The translations under genes were made by a program, and so were the position numbers. A model generated the notes under the pieces. The model saw only the letters and a list, made by a program, of their open reading frames with translations. It was not told where the DNA came from and ran no database searches. A stretch of DNA of 64,000 nucleotides from Medicago truncatula (Eukaryota > Streptophyta > Magnoliopsida > Fabales > Fabaceae): the NCBI RefSeq assembly GCF_003473485.1, contig NC_053043.1, forward strand, positions 7,636,001-7,700,000, in the 5' to 3' direction. Of the stretch, positions 34,446-46,925 are shown in pieces (within the stretch, counting starts at the first letter, position 1; each line of letters begins with the position of its first letter).

Positions 34446-36780
34446 ACGTTGCAATAACCCCGCTTGATTTCTTTCTTTTTATGGGCCTCCCCCTTTGCAT
34501 CATAACTACACGTGTGCAGAGACTTATATGCAGTCCTTTCTGAAGAAATAAAATAATAATTTAACCACATTTGGTGAGCAATTACATAATTTGCACATAG
34601 TCAGTGCTTTCGATATACAATTAATTTTTCTTTTCCAAGACTCCTATTATGAGATCAAATTGATGTCAATAAGAGAGATAAGAACACATAGATTGATTGA
34701 ATGATGTAAAATGAAAAGTAGTTAACATTGCTATATATACAAGTGAGTGTAAATTGAGTAACTTGTGTAGCAAGTTACACAAGTTTCCAACTATAACTAA
34801 CTCCTAACCATCTAAAATCAATTCAACTAGCATTGGATTAAGCTGTTGAGCTCTTCAGATGACTTGTTGTAGCCGGTTGAGACTCTGAGGGTGAATGAGT
34901 GAAGTGAGATGAAGTATGGTAAGATGAAGATCGGTAAAAATTTACCATAATCATCTCGGAATGATATAAATTTATAATTGGTTTTGTTAACGAGTGTTTT
35001 TGAGACACTCTTTAAGTATCTTCAATTTAAAAATTATTCTTTTAAGACGTTAAATATTACAAATTACAATACATTTTACCTATGTTATTGTTTTCTTTAC
35101 GATGATGATCAAGATCTCATTGGAGCTTTCGATGTTTGATGATATTATCATATATGTTTTATTTTATTTTTTTCAATTGGGAAGGAACTAGAACTTATCT
35201 ACTTACTTTTGCCAATTTACTAGCTTTATATGAATATATTTTTTTCTAATTTACTAGCTTTTTTATGGAGATTTTTTTTTTTTTAACAAGTTGATTATGG
35301 AATTTGAATTTTTATGTTAACTGATATTTTGCTATATGTTTGTCATTTATGATTTTTTTAATATCATTTTTAATTTTACATAAACTTATACAAATTTATG
35401 AGTCGAGTCTACGAATCGAGTCTACAAACTCTTTAAATCTGTGTAGACTCACGTGAATCTTATAATCTTAGTTACAAAGATACTCGTTAATATTTCTCAC
35501 GAATAAAAAAACAAAATGATATTGAGTACTCGTGCGAAAGGCATAGTTGTCAACAATTATGTTCACAATAATTTACCGTGTAATTAGCATATTGTTGCAA
35601 TGATTTCTAGCCGATCTTTTCACTAGTTCACATCCACCAAATCATAAAGCATTATGGTCATTTTTCGACTATAACTTTTGATGTTTACTACTCCTATAGT
35701 TTAATTATTACAATAATATGCAATGTATTTATAGATAACATGACCATATCATAAAAAAATAACAATGCGGCTGAATTGAAAGGCAGTCATATCATAGATT
35801 CATACTCCTATATGAGCAATTATTGAGTCAATACTCCTATTATGAATCATGATTAATGATGATAGCCCCAAAAGGCTCTACCCGTGCAAAATTCCTATTT
35901 CATATACTATGATTTAATAATAATGAATAACTTAAAGAAACAAAGCAAGGCTTAGGCATATTCATATGCAGTACTAGACTTTATTGAAGGGTCGTTTCTT
36001 GAATTTTTGAGTCACTTTCTTTGATTCCTAACGACCCCACAGGCCACAAGTGTAGTGCGTTGTTCTATTTTTGCATCGGCCATATATGCGTTTAATTAAT
36101 GGTAATGTTGATTAGTATATTTAAAAGACTCAAATACAACTTGAATAAAACAATTGTAGAACCTAGTTTAACCTTAAAATAATTAATCTAGAATCCAATA
36201 TGCGAACATGATATTTATAATAATTATGATTAAGGGACATGTCAATTTAAGTGCATATTCCTGAGTCTCTATTGCCTAGTTGTGTGACTTAAATATGTAG
36301 AAACTGGTTTAACCATTAATTAATTAATTAACTCATGTAGAGAACTTAGAACTCCTCAATGGTTCTTCCACTTTGAGTTATTTAAGTTGACTCCACTTAT
36401 GAATGTCAAATGAAATACTTAGCAGCCGGCCCTAGTTTTTTTTAGAGATACTAGCGAAAAGACGGGACATTTACGTGACTGTTTTTCTATTTTTTTTATT
36501 ACGTTAACGTTTGAAAGTTATTAATGATGTTTTTATTTTTATAAAATTTTGATTTGGATTACAGCTAAAAATACAAATGTTTGTTGCTTTTAAGTTATAA
36601 GAGACCAACCTAATCGATTATTTATTTTAATGACACCAACAATATAACAAAAAAAATTAAATTATTTTTTTTAATGACACAAACAACGATCTTTATTATA
36701 GAAAAAGTTGTTTAAGAGTATAATTGGGATAGTGAAAAAGTAAATATAAATATACTCATCTAGTTTCTTACACTTTTTAA
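34446..36780. other. Gene-free stretch
   Basis: AT-rich intergenic DNA with no supported gene. The small frame at 34346-34570 partly overlaps the Stowaway and is noise. One micro-insertion at 35214-35261 is listed separately. Confidence 0.45.
35214..35261 (-). mobile_element. T-rich micro-insertion with 14-bp TSD
   Basis: AATTTACTAGCTTT (35214-35227 and 35248-35261) flanks 20 bp whose minus strand reads AGAAAAAAATATATTCATAT. The A run is only seven long, so this is a weaker member of the set. Confidence 0.5.
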
Positions 36781-36795
36781 ATGATAAAGGAAAAA

Positions 36796-36797
<2 letters not shown>

Positions 36798-36837
<40 letters not shown>
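36798..36837. repeat. (TA)n microsatellite
   Basis: About 20 uninterrupted TA units. Confidence 0.95.
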
Positions 36838-36839
<2 letters not shown>

Positions 36840-39358
36840 TGTTTGTTACATTTTTTTAATATTTATATTTATTCTTATTTATTTGTTACATGTATTATTT
36901 GTATTTAAAATTGAAGCCATTTTTGGAAAGAGAAAAAGTCAGCCCAAAAGAGCTAAAATGATTTATTTTCTTTATAAATAGTATAGATAAACTTCACATT
37001 CTTTTTAAATTTTCTTTCTCCTCATCTCATCATATATAGCAGGTGGTTTGAGTAATTTTTTTGTCTAACATCACTCATGTGCATATTTGCTCTATTTCTT
37101 TAATCTAATTAAATAAGTGTTTTCCACATAAATCAAGTTTATTTTGTGTTTATTCGTGTTTTCGTCGTTTTATAAATGTTGTTTAATTTCTCGTTGTGTT
37201 GTGGTGTTTATTTGATTCTTATTGTAAAATAAACTTCAATCTATTACAAATTCAATCAATGACTTGAGCGTCAACATTATAGATCTAGATGCATGATTGT
37301 TCTGATCATTTTGATTTCATCATATTATTCATAGACATTTTATCATTGTATGCTATTAACTTGGATGTTGTAAATTTGTTTGCAAACTTATCATTTATGG
37401 TTTTAGAAATACTAGATATATGTGATTGTATTTAATGTACTATCATTTTAAATGAACCAATATCATTTTGTTTTTGTCACCTAAAATAAAAGTTGACTCC
37501 ACCATATATTGCACACCACTTTTATGAATTTAATATATTATTTGCTTAATGATAGACAATCAACAACAATTCAAAATGGATTCACAAGTAATTATTATCT
37601 ATATAATTTCATTAACATTTAACTATCATAGCTTTTAGTCACGGGACTACCTGACAACAAAAAAAAACTATCATAGCAAAATTCATTGTGACTTCAATAT
37701 GTGCATATTCCGGCCCGAGTCTAACCTACAACTCCAGTTAATTTTTGGCCCCTATTTAAGAAGATTATTATGACCACAACAGCTTAGTAAAAGATTTAGA
37801 CCAAGCAACACAACTGGATAATTTGATGCAAGACATCACCATTTAAAGCCATAATTAAAATGAGTTTTATCTCTAATATTCTCCTCATTAGCAATTCCTA
37901 ACCAATATATGAAAGTCTTAATTTCTTTATTCTCCATTACTCATCGAATTCGCAACAGAAAAGCATGGAGAATAAAAGGAAATTATGGCAGACACAAGGA
38001 CTTATAATTTAATAGAATCTTCTTGATGTTTGATGTGCATAATTTTTTTTATTATATTTGTCAACACCATGGTCATGTGTAAAGGGTTATAGTTAGTATA
38101 CATATAAATAAGGAATCCGGTTTGCATGCAGGTTGAAATTTTAGGCAGTTATATAGTTGCTGCATTTTGATCGTCGGATTAAGATCCAACGGTTTAGACT
38201 TAAAGCTATTATTTTTATATTTAATAAAAAGAATAAAATCTGCTTTAAATTTGGACTTTAAAAATGCACCGACTTCGTGTATTGTATAGTTTATGGCTTT
38301 ATTCAGCCAAAGGGCTACTTTTATTTGTAATTTTAATCAGTCACAATTTGTATTTTCACAAGGTATCGTGGGTGCATCATTATGCGCATATGCAGCGCCA
38401 ATTGACGAGATAAAAAAGAAAAATGATAGTATTTTTTTATTTTATTAAAAAAAAAAAGATAGAGTAACGTTGATCAACCGTTTAAGAGACGAATGAGTGG
38501 TTGAGGACAACAGAAGTGCCATATAGCACGAGGCGTAAGCAATCGAGTGGAAATAACGGAAATCATGAGGTGGAAAGAAAAACATGGGGAGAGAGAATTC
38601 AATTAGTTAGCAGAAAGATAAATGTCCAAGGGCGATAATGAATTTGTCGCTTCTCGTACATGTATTTTGTCGTTCCATAAAGCATTGTCTCTTGACCTAA
38701 GTCATGAGTTTTAAAGAAACTAGAGTTTTCAAATGAGAGATGCTACTTAGTATTACACTAACTTTAATGAAAAAACATGTTAATTCCCAACCAGCGGAAT
38801 TCAGGCGCAATGGGTCATTAAACTTTTAATGTTTGTGCCACATACTTCGTTTTGATTTTGTTTCTCGCTACGAAGGTATTCTCTTTTCAAATAGAAACCC
38901 TAATTAGATAGTTGTCATCAGAGTCTCTTGTTGATAAATTAGGATATGATTTTTATCACATGATCCTGATTGTGTCTTTAGACTTATTTGAATATGGTCT
39001 AGGACATCTCGATAACATAATATGTGGTAGCTTGCTATCTTGATGCAAACTCATTCTTTTGTTGGATTTAATTGGACTTTCGCCAAATTTAGAACAAATA
39101 TCGTTTTCATTTTTGTCAAAATACACAATTTGATCACTATTATAAGTAAAAATCTATTTTTTTTTGTTCATTCAACAAATGATGTATGTGGTTTATTATA
39201 AAGACCACATACTTCATTTATTAAATGAACCTAAAAAATAGATCTTTGTTTATAATAATGACGGAAAGATGGATACAATATCTTGATTTTGTATATTTAT
39301 ACGCTTAATTATAACCGAATTCATGTTTACAATTTCCGCACTTGCAACTTGCAAGTTT
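36840..39358. other. Gene-free stretch
   Basis: No gene. GATCGTCGGATTAAGATCC near 38168 is a word I associate with plant repeats but could not delimit. The remainder is AT-rich. Confidence 0.45.
37621..37677 (+). mobile_element. Short poly(A) insertion with 12-bp TSD
   Basis: A perfect AACTATCATAGC (37621-37632 and 37666-37677) flanks 33 bp: TTTTAGTCACGGGACTACC, then TGACAAC plus a short A run. It looks like the last bases of a SINE or LINE with a tail. Confidence 0.7.
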
Positions 39359-39409
39359 ATCTATTCTTGTACATTCCTCTAAAAAAAAAAAAAATCTATC
39401 CTCGTACAT
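39359..39409 (+). mobile_element. Poly(A) micro-insertion with 17-bp TSD
   Basis: ATCTATTCTTGTACATT (39359-39375) and ATCTATCCTCGTACATT (39393-39409) match at 15 of 17 positions and flank only CCTCT plus A12. Confidence 0.65.
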
Positions 39410-40216
39410 TATACTATTTTGTTAATTTGCATGGCTTAAATATATAATAATTGTCTAGTTCACCTATTGTAAAAGTTTCTAGTTGAATTTAAAGACTTCT
39501 TTATATTCAAAAGTTTCGACAACTTTTTAGCAAAGACTAATATTGATTCGGAGAATCTGTAGAGCATACAAGGTAAACTCTCCTTTCCTAATCGATTTTT
39601 CTTCATATGCAAGAGTTTAAATCGAACTCCTAACCACTTCTTTAAAGATTCCAAGTTTTTTACCACTTGATCTAATTTTTTGGGTTAAAAAACAATATAA
39701 ACGCTGATTTCTTTCCTTTTTTTTTTTGTTGGTTTCAAAACACAAGAATGATCAGAACGTGGGTTTGGGATGTTAGACCTTCACTCATCTTAAGTGAATT
39801 AATTAGAATTGGGTAGGGAGGAAGAAAACAAAAAAAGAGGCCAGTTTGGGATGTTAGACCTTTCATTTTTTTGGCCTGCAATAACGCTGCGATTTGTGTC
39901 ATTTGTTGTGTTGGATTTGTTTCAAACATTCACCTACTTATATCCCCAACAACTAGCAGGCCCTTTTTTCATTAAAAAAAAAAAAATTAAGGATGAAAAG
40001 ATATTGTTTTCAAGACATGAAGAACACTCGTAAAAGATTTAAATTTACCTTTCTTAATGAAACTAACGAGACTTGAACTCAAAACATCAAATTTAAGACT
40101 TATTTTTTTACAGTTGGAATAACCCTTTAGAGTTAATACAAAAATTCAAACTTTAAATAACATTATGTCGTGTCTCGTATAACAAACTCAACATCAAACG
40201 ACCCAACCTAAATTTT
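39410..40216. other. Gene-free stretch
   Basis: AT-rich. TTTGGGATGTTAGACCTT occurs twice, near 39763 and 39845, suggesting a small duplicated segment. No gene. Confidence 0.45.
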
Positions 40217-40228
40217 AACAGCAAATTA

Positions 40229-40405
40229 ATGTTTTTTTTTTTTTTTGTAGATAGACGAAATGGCAAAGCCATTATAACCTCACAAATCATGGTCATGGCA
40301 TCCGGCCTAACAATTTCGACATTTTTGTCAATTGAGCTAGGACTTCTGGATTACATTTTATTTGCAACAATTGAAATATATTGAAACTGGAATTACATTT
40401 TTTCT
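40229..40405 (-). mobile_element. SINE copy with poly(A) tail and 12-bp TSD
   Basis: The minus strand reads TAGCTCAATTGACAAAAATG (A-box-like), ATTGTTAGGCCGGATGCC, then GGCTTTGCCATTTCGTC and CTATCTAC, ending in about 16 A. It is flanked by AACAGCAAATTA (40217-40228) and AACAGCAAGTTA (40406-40417), a 12-bp duplication with one mismatch. The same 3' end is seen at 21955-22003 and 57180-57306. I infer a tRNA-derived SINE family. Confidence 0.7.
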
Positions 40406-40417
40406 AACAGCAAGTTA

Positions 40418-41029
40418 TATAATATTTTTTAATCGGATTTGCAAATCAACTATAAATACATGGATCCGTCAACAAAAAGAAAAACTAAAAAAACATGGAA
40501 CATAATACAGCTTAAGCCTATGAAAGTTTGAACAAGTATGGAGCACATAAAATGGTTAGCTTAAAATTTATCAAATTCTATCCAATGTGTCAAAGGATAA
40601 GAAAACTATATGAACATAAAAAAATGTCAACGGAATTCGGCATAATATTATATGCTACTTCATTTGTGTCTCAAAATTTGCAACACCCTAATCTTTACAT
40701 ATTTTGATTATGGTGAAAAGGCCACTTTGACAATACAAAGACGTCTATATATTATGTATGTTTCATTTGCCATTAAACTCTACCGTCTAGTTGGAAAACG
40801 ACTCCTGGTTTACATATTGTGACTGGAATTAACATGTTTTCTTTAGGGGCAAAAATAAAATAAAATAAGAAAACTCAATTTTTTTCTAAATATACATCAC
40901 AAATAAACTATCTCTTATTTTTTTTCTAAAATAAGATATTAGATTTTCTGGGCCTGATTTTTCCACAAATAAAATATGTATTGAATAAATATACATCACA
41001 ATCTTTAGCCCTTCAACAGTCCAACTAGT
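40418..41029. other. Gene-free stretch
   Basis: No gene or bounded element recognised. Confidence 0.45.
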
Positions 41030-41031
41030 TA

Positions 41032-41290
41032 CTCCATCCGTTTCAAAATACATGTCCAATTTTTGCAATGTGCACTATTCACTTGACTTACTTTGACCAT
41101 ACTTTTTAACTAATATATAAATACAAATATTAGCATGTAAGATGTTGTTTGATTTGTCTCGACAAATATTTTCAAAATATTAAATTTTTATAATTTTTTA
41201 CTTTAGAAAATTAAAGATATTAACAGTCAAAATTATGCATTGGCATATGTGAAGTGGTTGACTTGGACATGTATTTTGAAACGGAGGGAG
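41032..41290. mobile_element. Stowaway MITE, 259 bp
   Basis: The left end is CTCCATCCGTTTC and the right end GAAACGGAGGGAG, flanked by TA (41030-41031 and 41291-41292). The termini differ from the copy at 34186 (CCGTTTC against CCGTCCC), so the two belong to different Stowaway subfamilies. Confidence 0.92.
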
Positions 41291-41630
41291 TATTACTGAT
41301 TCAAAATCAAGGGAAGGGAACTTCGTTGTGTAATAGATGCCAAGAAGTGAGCTACTGCAATGTTCCTTTGTATTGGAGTGTGTTTTTTGTTTACGAAAAA
41401 AGTTTAAGTGAATTGGATTTCGGAAGCTCATTTAGGGTTAGGGTAAAGTGACAAACCTCAATGTATATTGGAGTATGTTTTAGGGTGAGTCAACTTCTTA
41501 TTAAATAAGTCAACTTTCATTGTTGAGTCCTAAGAGTTCGCCAAGATCAATATGGTGGTTCTCATGATTTAAATAATGTTTATAGAGATACTTAGAGATC
41601 ACCCACCAAAGATTAAAGATGTGGCCACGT

Positions 41631-41838
41631 TAGTATTAAGAGTTGAACTCACATTCTTAGGAGAAAAAATTCAACTCTTTACCAATTAAACTGACCTACA
41701 TTTATGATATTTAAGCTATTTTATTACTACAATAGTTACTTTTAGTATTAAGAGTTAAACTAAAGTTTTTGGGAGGGAAAAATTCAACTCTTTACCAATT
41801 AACCTGACCTACATTTATGATATTTAAGCTATTTTATT
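41631..41838. repeat. Tandem duplication, about 96 bp, period 112
   Basis: The block starting TAGTATTAAGAGTT and including CAACTCTTTACCAATTAA occurs at 41631 and 41743. The copies are about 90 percent alike. Non-coding. Confidence 0.8.
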
Positions 41839-42526
41839 CCCCTATGTTTCTAAATAAAGTAAAAGAAAACAATGGCGCAAGGAATTTTAAGATGTGGGGG
41901 AAAAATTCCTCATATATATAATATCAAAAGTATAATAATTTTTTAAGAGTATAATTTTTTGAAAACATTTGGAAGAACCCGACTCCCTTAAGAACGGTGA
42001 CTTTGAGTTAGAAGAACCTAATGCCTTCAAATCCTTTCAAAATAGGTGTTGCTTCACTCCTCTTGGTCTTTTGTAATGCTTGGACGAGATTGAATCCATT
42101 GAACAGCCCTTGAAGCTTTAAGTCTTGCATCTCCTGATGAACTTTAGCTTCTGGTGATCTTGCTTCTGATGAGATGCTTCTGATGAACTTGCTTCTGGAA
42201 GGTTATCTTTTGGGTTGAGATGCTGGTTGTTGTTCGATGAATATATGTTGGCAGGATAGAAGGGTTGTCATGTTGATTGTATATTTTGAAAGTTTTGGGA
42301 TGGTCCTTTCTTTTTCTCTTAAGTTGTTTTTGTTTGATGATTGTAGAGAGATTTTCATCCATGTTTAGTTCCTGTGTTTTAGTCGTTTTTTTCATTTTTC
42401 ATCCATGTTCACTTTTCTTCACAATTCATCTCGATTTGATTTTTAATTTTCGTTTGTTCACTTTATCATTTTTCAATCTTACGGTGAACCAAATTATAAT
42501 AAATTACTCAATCTTTCTTTTAGTAT
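41839..42526. other. Gene-free stretch, possible retroelement remains
   Basis: GCTTCTGATGAACTT-like words repeat three times around 42130-42210, in a block less AT-rich than its surroundings. Together with the LINE scrap that follows, this suggests decayed retrotransposon sequence. The frame at 42277-42549 has no domain. Confidence 0.4.
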
Positions 42527-42728
42527 CTTCACAAGGGATCCCTTTCTGAGCCAAACGAGTACGTGTAGGGAGACAACCGTGAGCCACACGCCACATAAAG
42601 GAACGAACTTTGGGCAGGACTTGTTGCCGGGACATGTAGTGACGGTACACTGTTTGCTTCCAAACACGAGAATCTACAGGGTTGCGGTCATGAAGAGGAA
42701 AAGTAAGTATAGAAGCAGCGTATGAGAT
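42527..42728 (-). pseudogene. LINE fragment, zf-RVT region of reverse transcriptase ORF
   Basis: The minus strand encodes without interruption a segment including DSRVWKQTVYRHY, VLPKVRSFMWRVAHGCLPT and RTRLAQKGIPC. This is the conserved region just before and into the zinc-binding (zf-RVT) domain at the C-terminus of plant L1-type LINE polyproteins. Only about 65 codons survive; the expected Cys/His knuckle beyond GIPC is missing. Confidence 0.75.
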
Positions 42729-44395
42729 GGAAAAACAAGAACAGAATAAATCACCTCAAAATTCCATGTTGATAAGGTTTTGAGAACTCATATCCTCATC
42801 CATGTGTAACCTGGATGAATGAATTTGTTCTTGATAACGTTGATGTGCGATATTGCTTTTGATATATGCTGCTGTGTTTGATAAGGGAAATCGTTGACGG
42901 TAACCACTGAATTTGTTCTTGTTGGTGGTGATGTGCTTGATCGATGAAATTGTTTCTAGAAAAGAATTATAACTCAACTTATCACAAAGAAGCTAACCAC
43001 ATTTTCATTTCCTCTTAGTCTTCCAAAGGGAGAATTATGTGGAAGTTTTTTATTGCTAGCTTCATTCACACCTAGGACAAACATTCATTTCAATTCCTAG
43101 AGGTGCAACTCATTGTATTGTTCCCTAACTTAAAAAAAAAAAAAAAAAACTTAATTAAATCCTTTTATGTTTGACACTGTCAATTTTTACTGTTAAAAAT
43201 CCTCACCAAAAACAACACTTCGCCATAACACATTAAACATTGTAATATAAGTGCACCCTCGTTTTTTTTTCCTTGCAACCGATTTAGCAAGCTTCCCGCA
43301 ATTAAGGAACTATCATTTCTTTTTATTGTGATACCATCAACTCATTATTTCTCTTCTAGTTGAATATGATGCAGCCTTCCACCAGCAAGATAAAAAAAAA
43401 GTAAAACACAGACAATTGGCAACCACCACAGTCTATATACCAAAGTACAATCACCAATCCTATCTTCAACTTTCAAATGGCAATTGACAGTTTCATTCCA
43501 TCGACTATAACAACAATACACACTATCATATAGTACACGCATTAAAGATGGGACGAACAAAAACTTACGCACGGTGAAGAGGGGACACGACTAGTGGTAT
43601 GCATGGTCGGATATTTTTATCGACCAAACTAAATCCATATAAAAACTATTTATATGGATTTGAATTCATGCATCCATGACCATATTTTATTTAGTTAACA
43701 ACACAATTGAACCAAGAGAGAAAAAAAGTTCAAAAATAAACATAAACTCAAGAAAACATTTTTAATTTTTTTTTTTGTAGTTACAATGCTTAAAAAAATC
43801 TACAACTAAATGAATATTTTGTAAAAAAATGAATACATAATTTAAAACTTCAATCCAATACAAAAATAAATGAATTCAAATAAATAAAACAACACACACT
43901 TTTCTGTATACACCTACAAATAAATAAAATATAAAACAGTCAAATTTAAAGTCAGTCGAGTTCCCCTCAGTAAAGTGAAGGTTATATGAATGCTAAAACA
44001 TCTGAATAAGTTAATAAAATATTTCTAAAGTCTACTAAGGTTCACGAAGGTCGCAGAGGTGTTAGAATCGGTGAAAACTCGTTAGAACTTGATGATTGAG
44101 AATTTTATTCCATTCAATGTTTATAATGCCACTAACTTAAAAACAAAAAAAAAAACTATTGACATAGAAGCACATTATGAGAAGAGAAAACATTTGTGGA
44201 TGAAGAAAATCGGGAATGACGCAAAATAAGAAAAATCAAGGCAAACAAGGGGGCGTCACATACTCTCGGCAACATAAAGAGTCATGCACCACTCACATAA
44301 TTAGTCGAACAATGCTAAATTTTGTAGGCCACGAAGCTTTGGTTAAATCTAAAGGTGCTTTTCCTTTTGCCAACCAACTCTAATTCAATTACTCC
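42729..44395. other. Gene-free stretch
   Basis: AT-rich with no gene. The poly(A) near 43133-43151 lies between two AACTTAA words, which is too short and too A-rich to call a duplication. Confidence 0.45.
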
Positions 44396-44913
44396 TTTAA
44401 AGTGTGTTTGGATGGAGTAATTGAGAAATTTTGAAGAATTTAAAATTCTAGGTAATTCAAATGATTCAATTAAATTGCTTTCATTCCTAAATATTATTGT
44501 TTGGATGGAAAAATTAAAAAAAAAATATTGTCATAATTTTTGGGCAACTTTTATAAATTTTAATTTTTTGGGCCAAATTTGAAAAATGAAATTAGGGGTC
44601 AATTTGCAAATTTCAAAAAATTGAGGGGTCAAATTCTAATTTTTGAAAAAATTGAGGGGTCAATTTGCAATTTTTTATAAATTTATTGGGGTCAAATTGA
44701 AAATTTTGAGCACCAAAATGCAAAATTTGAAAAATTATAACAATGAAGAATTTTGAAATTCTTAACTTTTAGGTGTCATTTGAAATTCTTTAAATTTAAC
44801 TTGGACAAAATACTTCATAAATTTCCATCATTTTGAAAATTCTTCAAATTCTTATCCAAACAATGGAATTCACATCAAAGTATTTGAATTCCCTCATCCA
44901 AACACACTCTAAA
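44396..44913. mobile_element. MITE with GTGTGTTTGGAT ends, about 515 bp
   Basis: CTTTAAAGTGTGTTTGGATG at the left and CATCCAAACACACTCTAAAG at the right form an inverted repeat matching at 19 of 20 positions. The interior has repeated GGGGTCAATTTGCAAATTT-like words. It lies directly after the last recognisable codons of the F-box pseudogene and probably removed or displaced that gene's 3' end. No target duplication was identified. Confidence 0.75.
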
Positions 44914-45835
44914 GGCTTCAAAGATATCAAACGTGTACGGAAACGCCACTGCCCCAAAGTAAACAATTTACACCAACTATCTTTTAATCCATATTCTTTC
45001 ATCACCCAAACATCAAACTTAATAGTTTCATAATTCAAAGTTTTATGGCTCACAATCATACAAAGACACTCTCCCAAAAGTGAAACATCAATGATATATG
45101 TCTCATTAGTGATGACTCGTATTTCAGGAAGAGAAGAGGAACCTCATTGAAAATCTCTTGTGTAAGGTTAAAAGCGACAATCAAAGAAGGTTGATGATAC
45201 TTATCGAGTTTCGGAATCACTGTCCAATGAAGAGAATTCTCAACAAAGACCCCCTTGGTTTGATGAGATAAAACAGCGTAAAGCATATTGGGAAGTACTT
45301 TCCATGAGTTCATTTTCAAGTTGTAGAGTCTCACTTGTGAATGGAAAGTGAGGTGGCTTAGATGGACAGTACAATCTATTCTAAGGAGTTTGTAATTATC
45401 AGTGAATGGATCGAAAGCTAAGCCGTGAACTCAAACGAGCATGGTGTCAGATTCAGAACGGTGAGAAATAGGGAGATTAGGGATGGCCCTATGTTTACGG
45501 ATGTTAGGGTTCCATAAAGCGATATCGTAGAAACGGTTGGAGATGCAGAGGATACCGTTACATGAACCGAGAATAGTGATGTGGGATTTGTAACGCGTCA
45601 AAGGATGGTTGAGTGAAACTGTTGTGGTTAGATTAGGGAAATCAATTTGGTAGAATTCGGAGTTGCGGCATAAGACGAGGTTGAAATTTAAAGAGTTTTT
45701 GAGGTGAAGGTTTGTGAAGTTGTGGGAATCAATTAAGGATTTAAGCGATTTAGAAATTGATCGGAATCGGAGGAGGGTTTGTACCGGTAAGCGAGAGAGG
45801 ATTTCAGTGAATAAATCCAAGAAAAGATCAGACAT
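44914..45835 (-). pseudogene. F-box protein pseudogene (F-box plus associated domain)
   Basis: ATG at 45835 opens a frame whose first 45 residues are an F-box (LFTEILSRLPVQTLLRFRSISKSLKSLIDS), the Skp1-binding module of SCF ubiquitin ligases. An F-box-associated region follows (LGSCNGILCI, IALWNPNIRKHRAIP). A TGA at 45431-45433 stops it after 134 residues, yet the same frame continues with GLAFDPFTDNYKLLRI and VRLYNLKMNSWKVLP. Near 45130-45145 the coding frame shifts: the homologous sequence resumes as LPEIRVITNETYIIDVSLLGE and IKFDVWVMKEYGLKDSWCKLF in another frame. After ISLKP the sequence runs straight into the MITE at 44396-44913, so the C-terminus is lost. One nonsense change, one frameshift and one 3' disruption make a functional product unlikely, although a short F-box-only protein could still be made. 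Confidence 0.85.
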
Positions 45836-45840
45836 GGGGT

Positions 45841-46051
45841 TAGAGAGTGATGAAAGCCGAAAGGATTAGGGTTATTGTGGAGTTCGGTGAATATTGAATT
45901 AGGGCTTTCAGTAATTTATAAACTCCAAGTTGACCTAAACCACGGTCATCGGTGCATTGGGTTGGGATCTTGGATTGTGCATAAAATGCTTATTTAAAAT
46001 TCTATACAAAAATATTACTAGCACATATCCCTCCAAAAAAAAGTACTAATT
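45841..46051. other. Upstream flank of the F-box pseudogene
   Basis: This would contain the old promoter in minus orientation. No clear TATA box was recognised. Confidence 0.35.
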
Positions 46052-46092
46052 GAAAAAGAAACTTTTTTTTAGGGAAGTAGAAAAAGAAACTT
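46052..46092 (-). mobile_element. Poly(A) micro-insertion with 13-bp TSD
   Basis: GAAAAAGAAACTT (46052-46064 and 46080-46092) flanks 15 bp that reads TACTTCCCTAAAAAA on the minus strand. The TTCCCT head matches the one at 24174. The repeat is itself low in complexity, so confidence is moderate. Confidence 0.5.
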
Positions 46093-46925
46093 GTTAGCTC
46101 GGCCCTCCATAATTAGTTGCGATTTTGGTTCCCTATTAAAAAAAATCATGGATACAGTAAGATTTTTAAAATTAAGAGGAAATGGGGTCATTGTTTAAGA
46201 CGGATTTGTATGTAACAGTTTTCAAATTTTTTACTTAACTTTAGATGTGGCGGCATTTTTAAAATTAAGCAGAAATTGTGCCAATGTTTAAGACGAACTT
46301 TGTTTGTAAACTGCTTCAACATTGTTACTCTTATGTTGGGTTGATCATGTTCAACATGGTTAAACACATCTGATATATATCTTATAGTGCAATCAAATGA
46401 TTGATAGTTCAAATAATTGATCGTTTGATATTTTATCAATTTAGGTTATTCTCATAATCATATGCTCCGTTCACGTACTCCTTCACACGCATCGCCAAAG
46501 TTGTTCCCATTCTCAGAAGAAGTATTCCTTGATTTTTTTGGAAACGTTTTTTTACGACAAAGAGAACAATGCTAGTGTTTTGTTGGAGTGGTCTAGATTA
46601 TATATGTATCTATTACACTTACTTGGTTTATTTGCATTGTTATAATGCTTAGACTATATCAAAGAATGTCAGTAAATAAGAGTGAGGGTGTGAGTGCTAT
46701 TGCACTTGTTTTAGGTTAGGGAACACATCAGTTTGGCAAAGATCGGAGTTGTGATGGAGGATGAGGTTTGAATTTGTGACTGACGATTGGGCTAAGGGAT
46801 AAAAATATGATTCATAGTTTAAATCAATCTTAATAAGAAAAAAAAAAATATTAACATACCAATTAACATTTTTCTAAAAATGTGGTGGTTGAAAGCTAAA
46901 AATGTTACTTTTGCTTATGGCACTT

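Noticed and set aside
36798..36837. TA repeat considered as part of an inverted-repeat element
   Set aside because: Simple microsatellite; flanks show no inverted or direct repeats.
42277..42549. 90-codon hydrophobic open frame, plus strand
   Set aside because: Phe/Leu/Ile-rich translation of T-rich DNA; the meaningful reading here is the LINE fragment on the opposite strand.
44844..45077. Minus-strand 77-codon frame as a separate gene
   Set aside because: Its N-terminal part is the frame-shifted continuation of the F-box pseudogene and its C-terminal part is MITE sequence.
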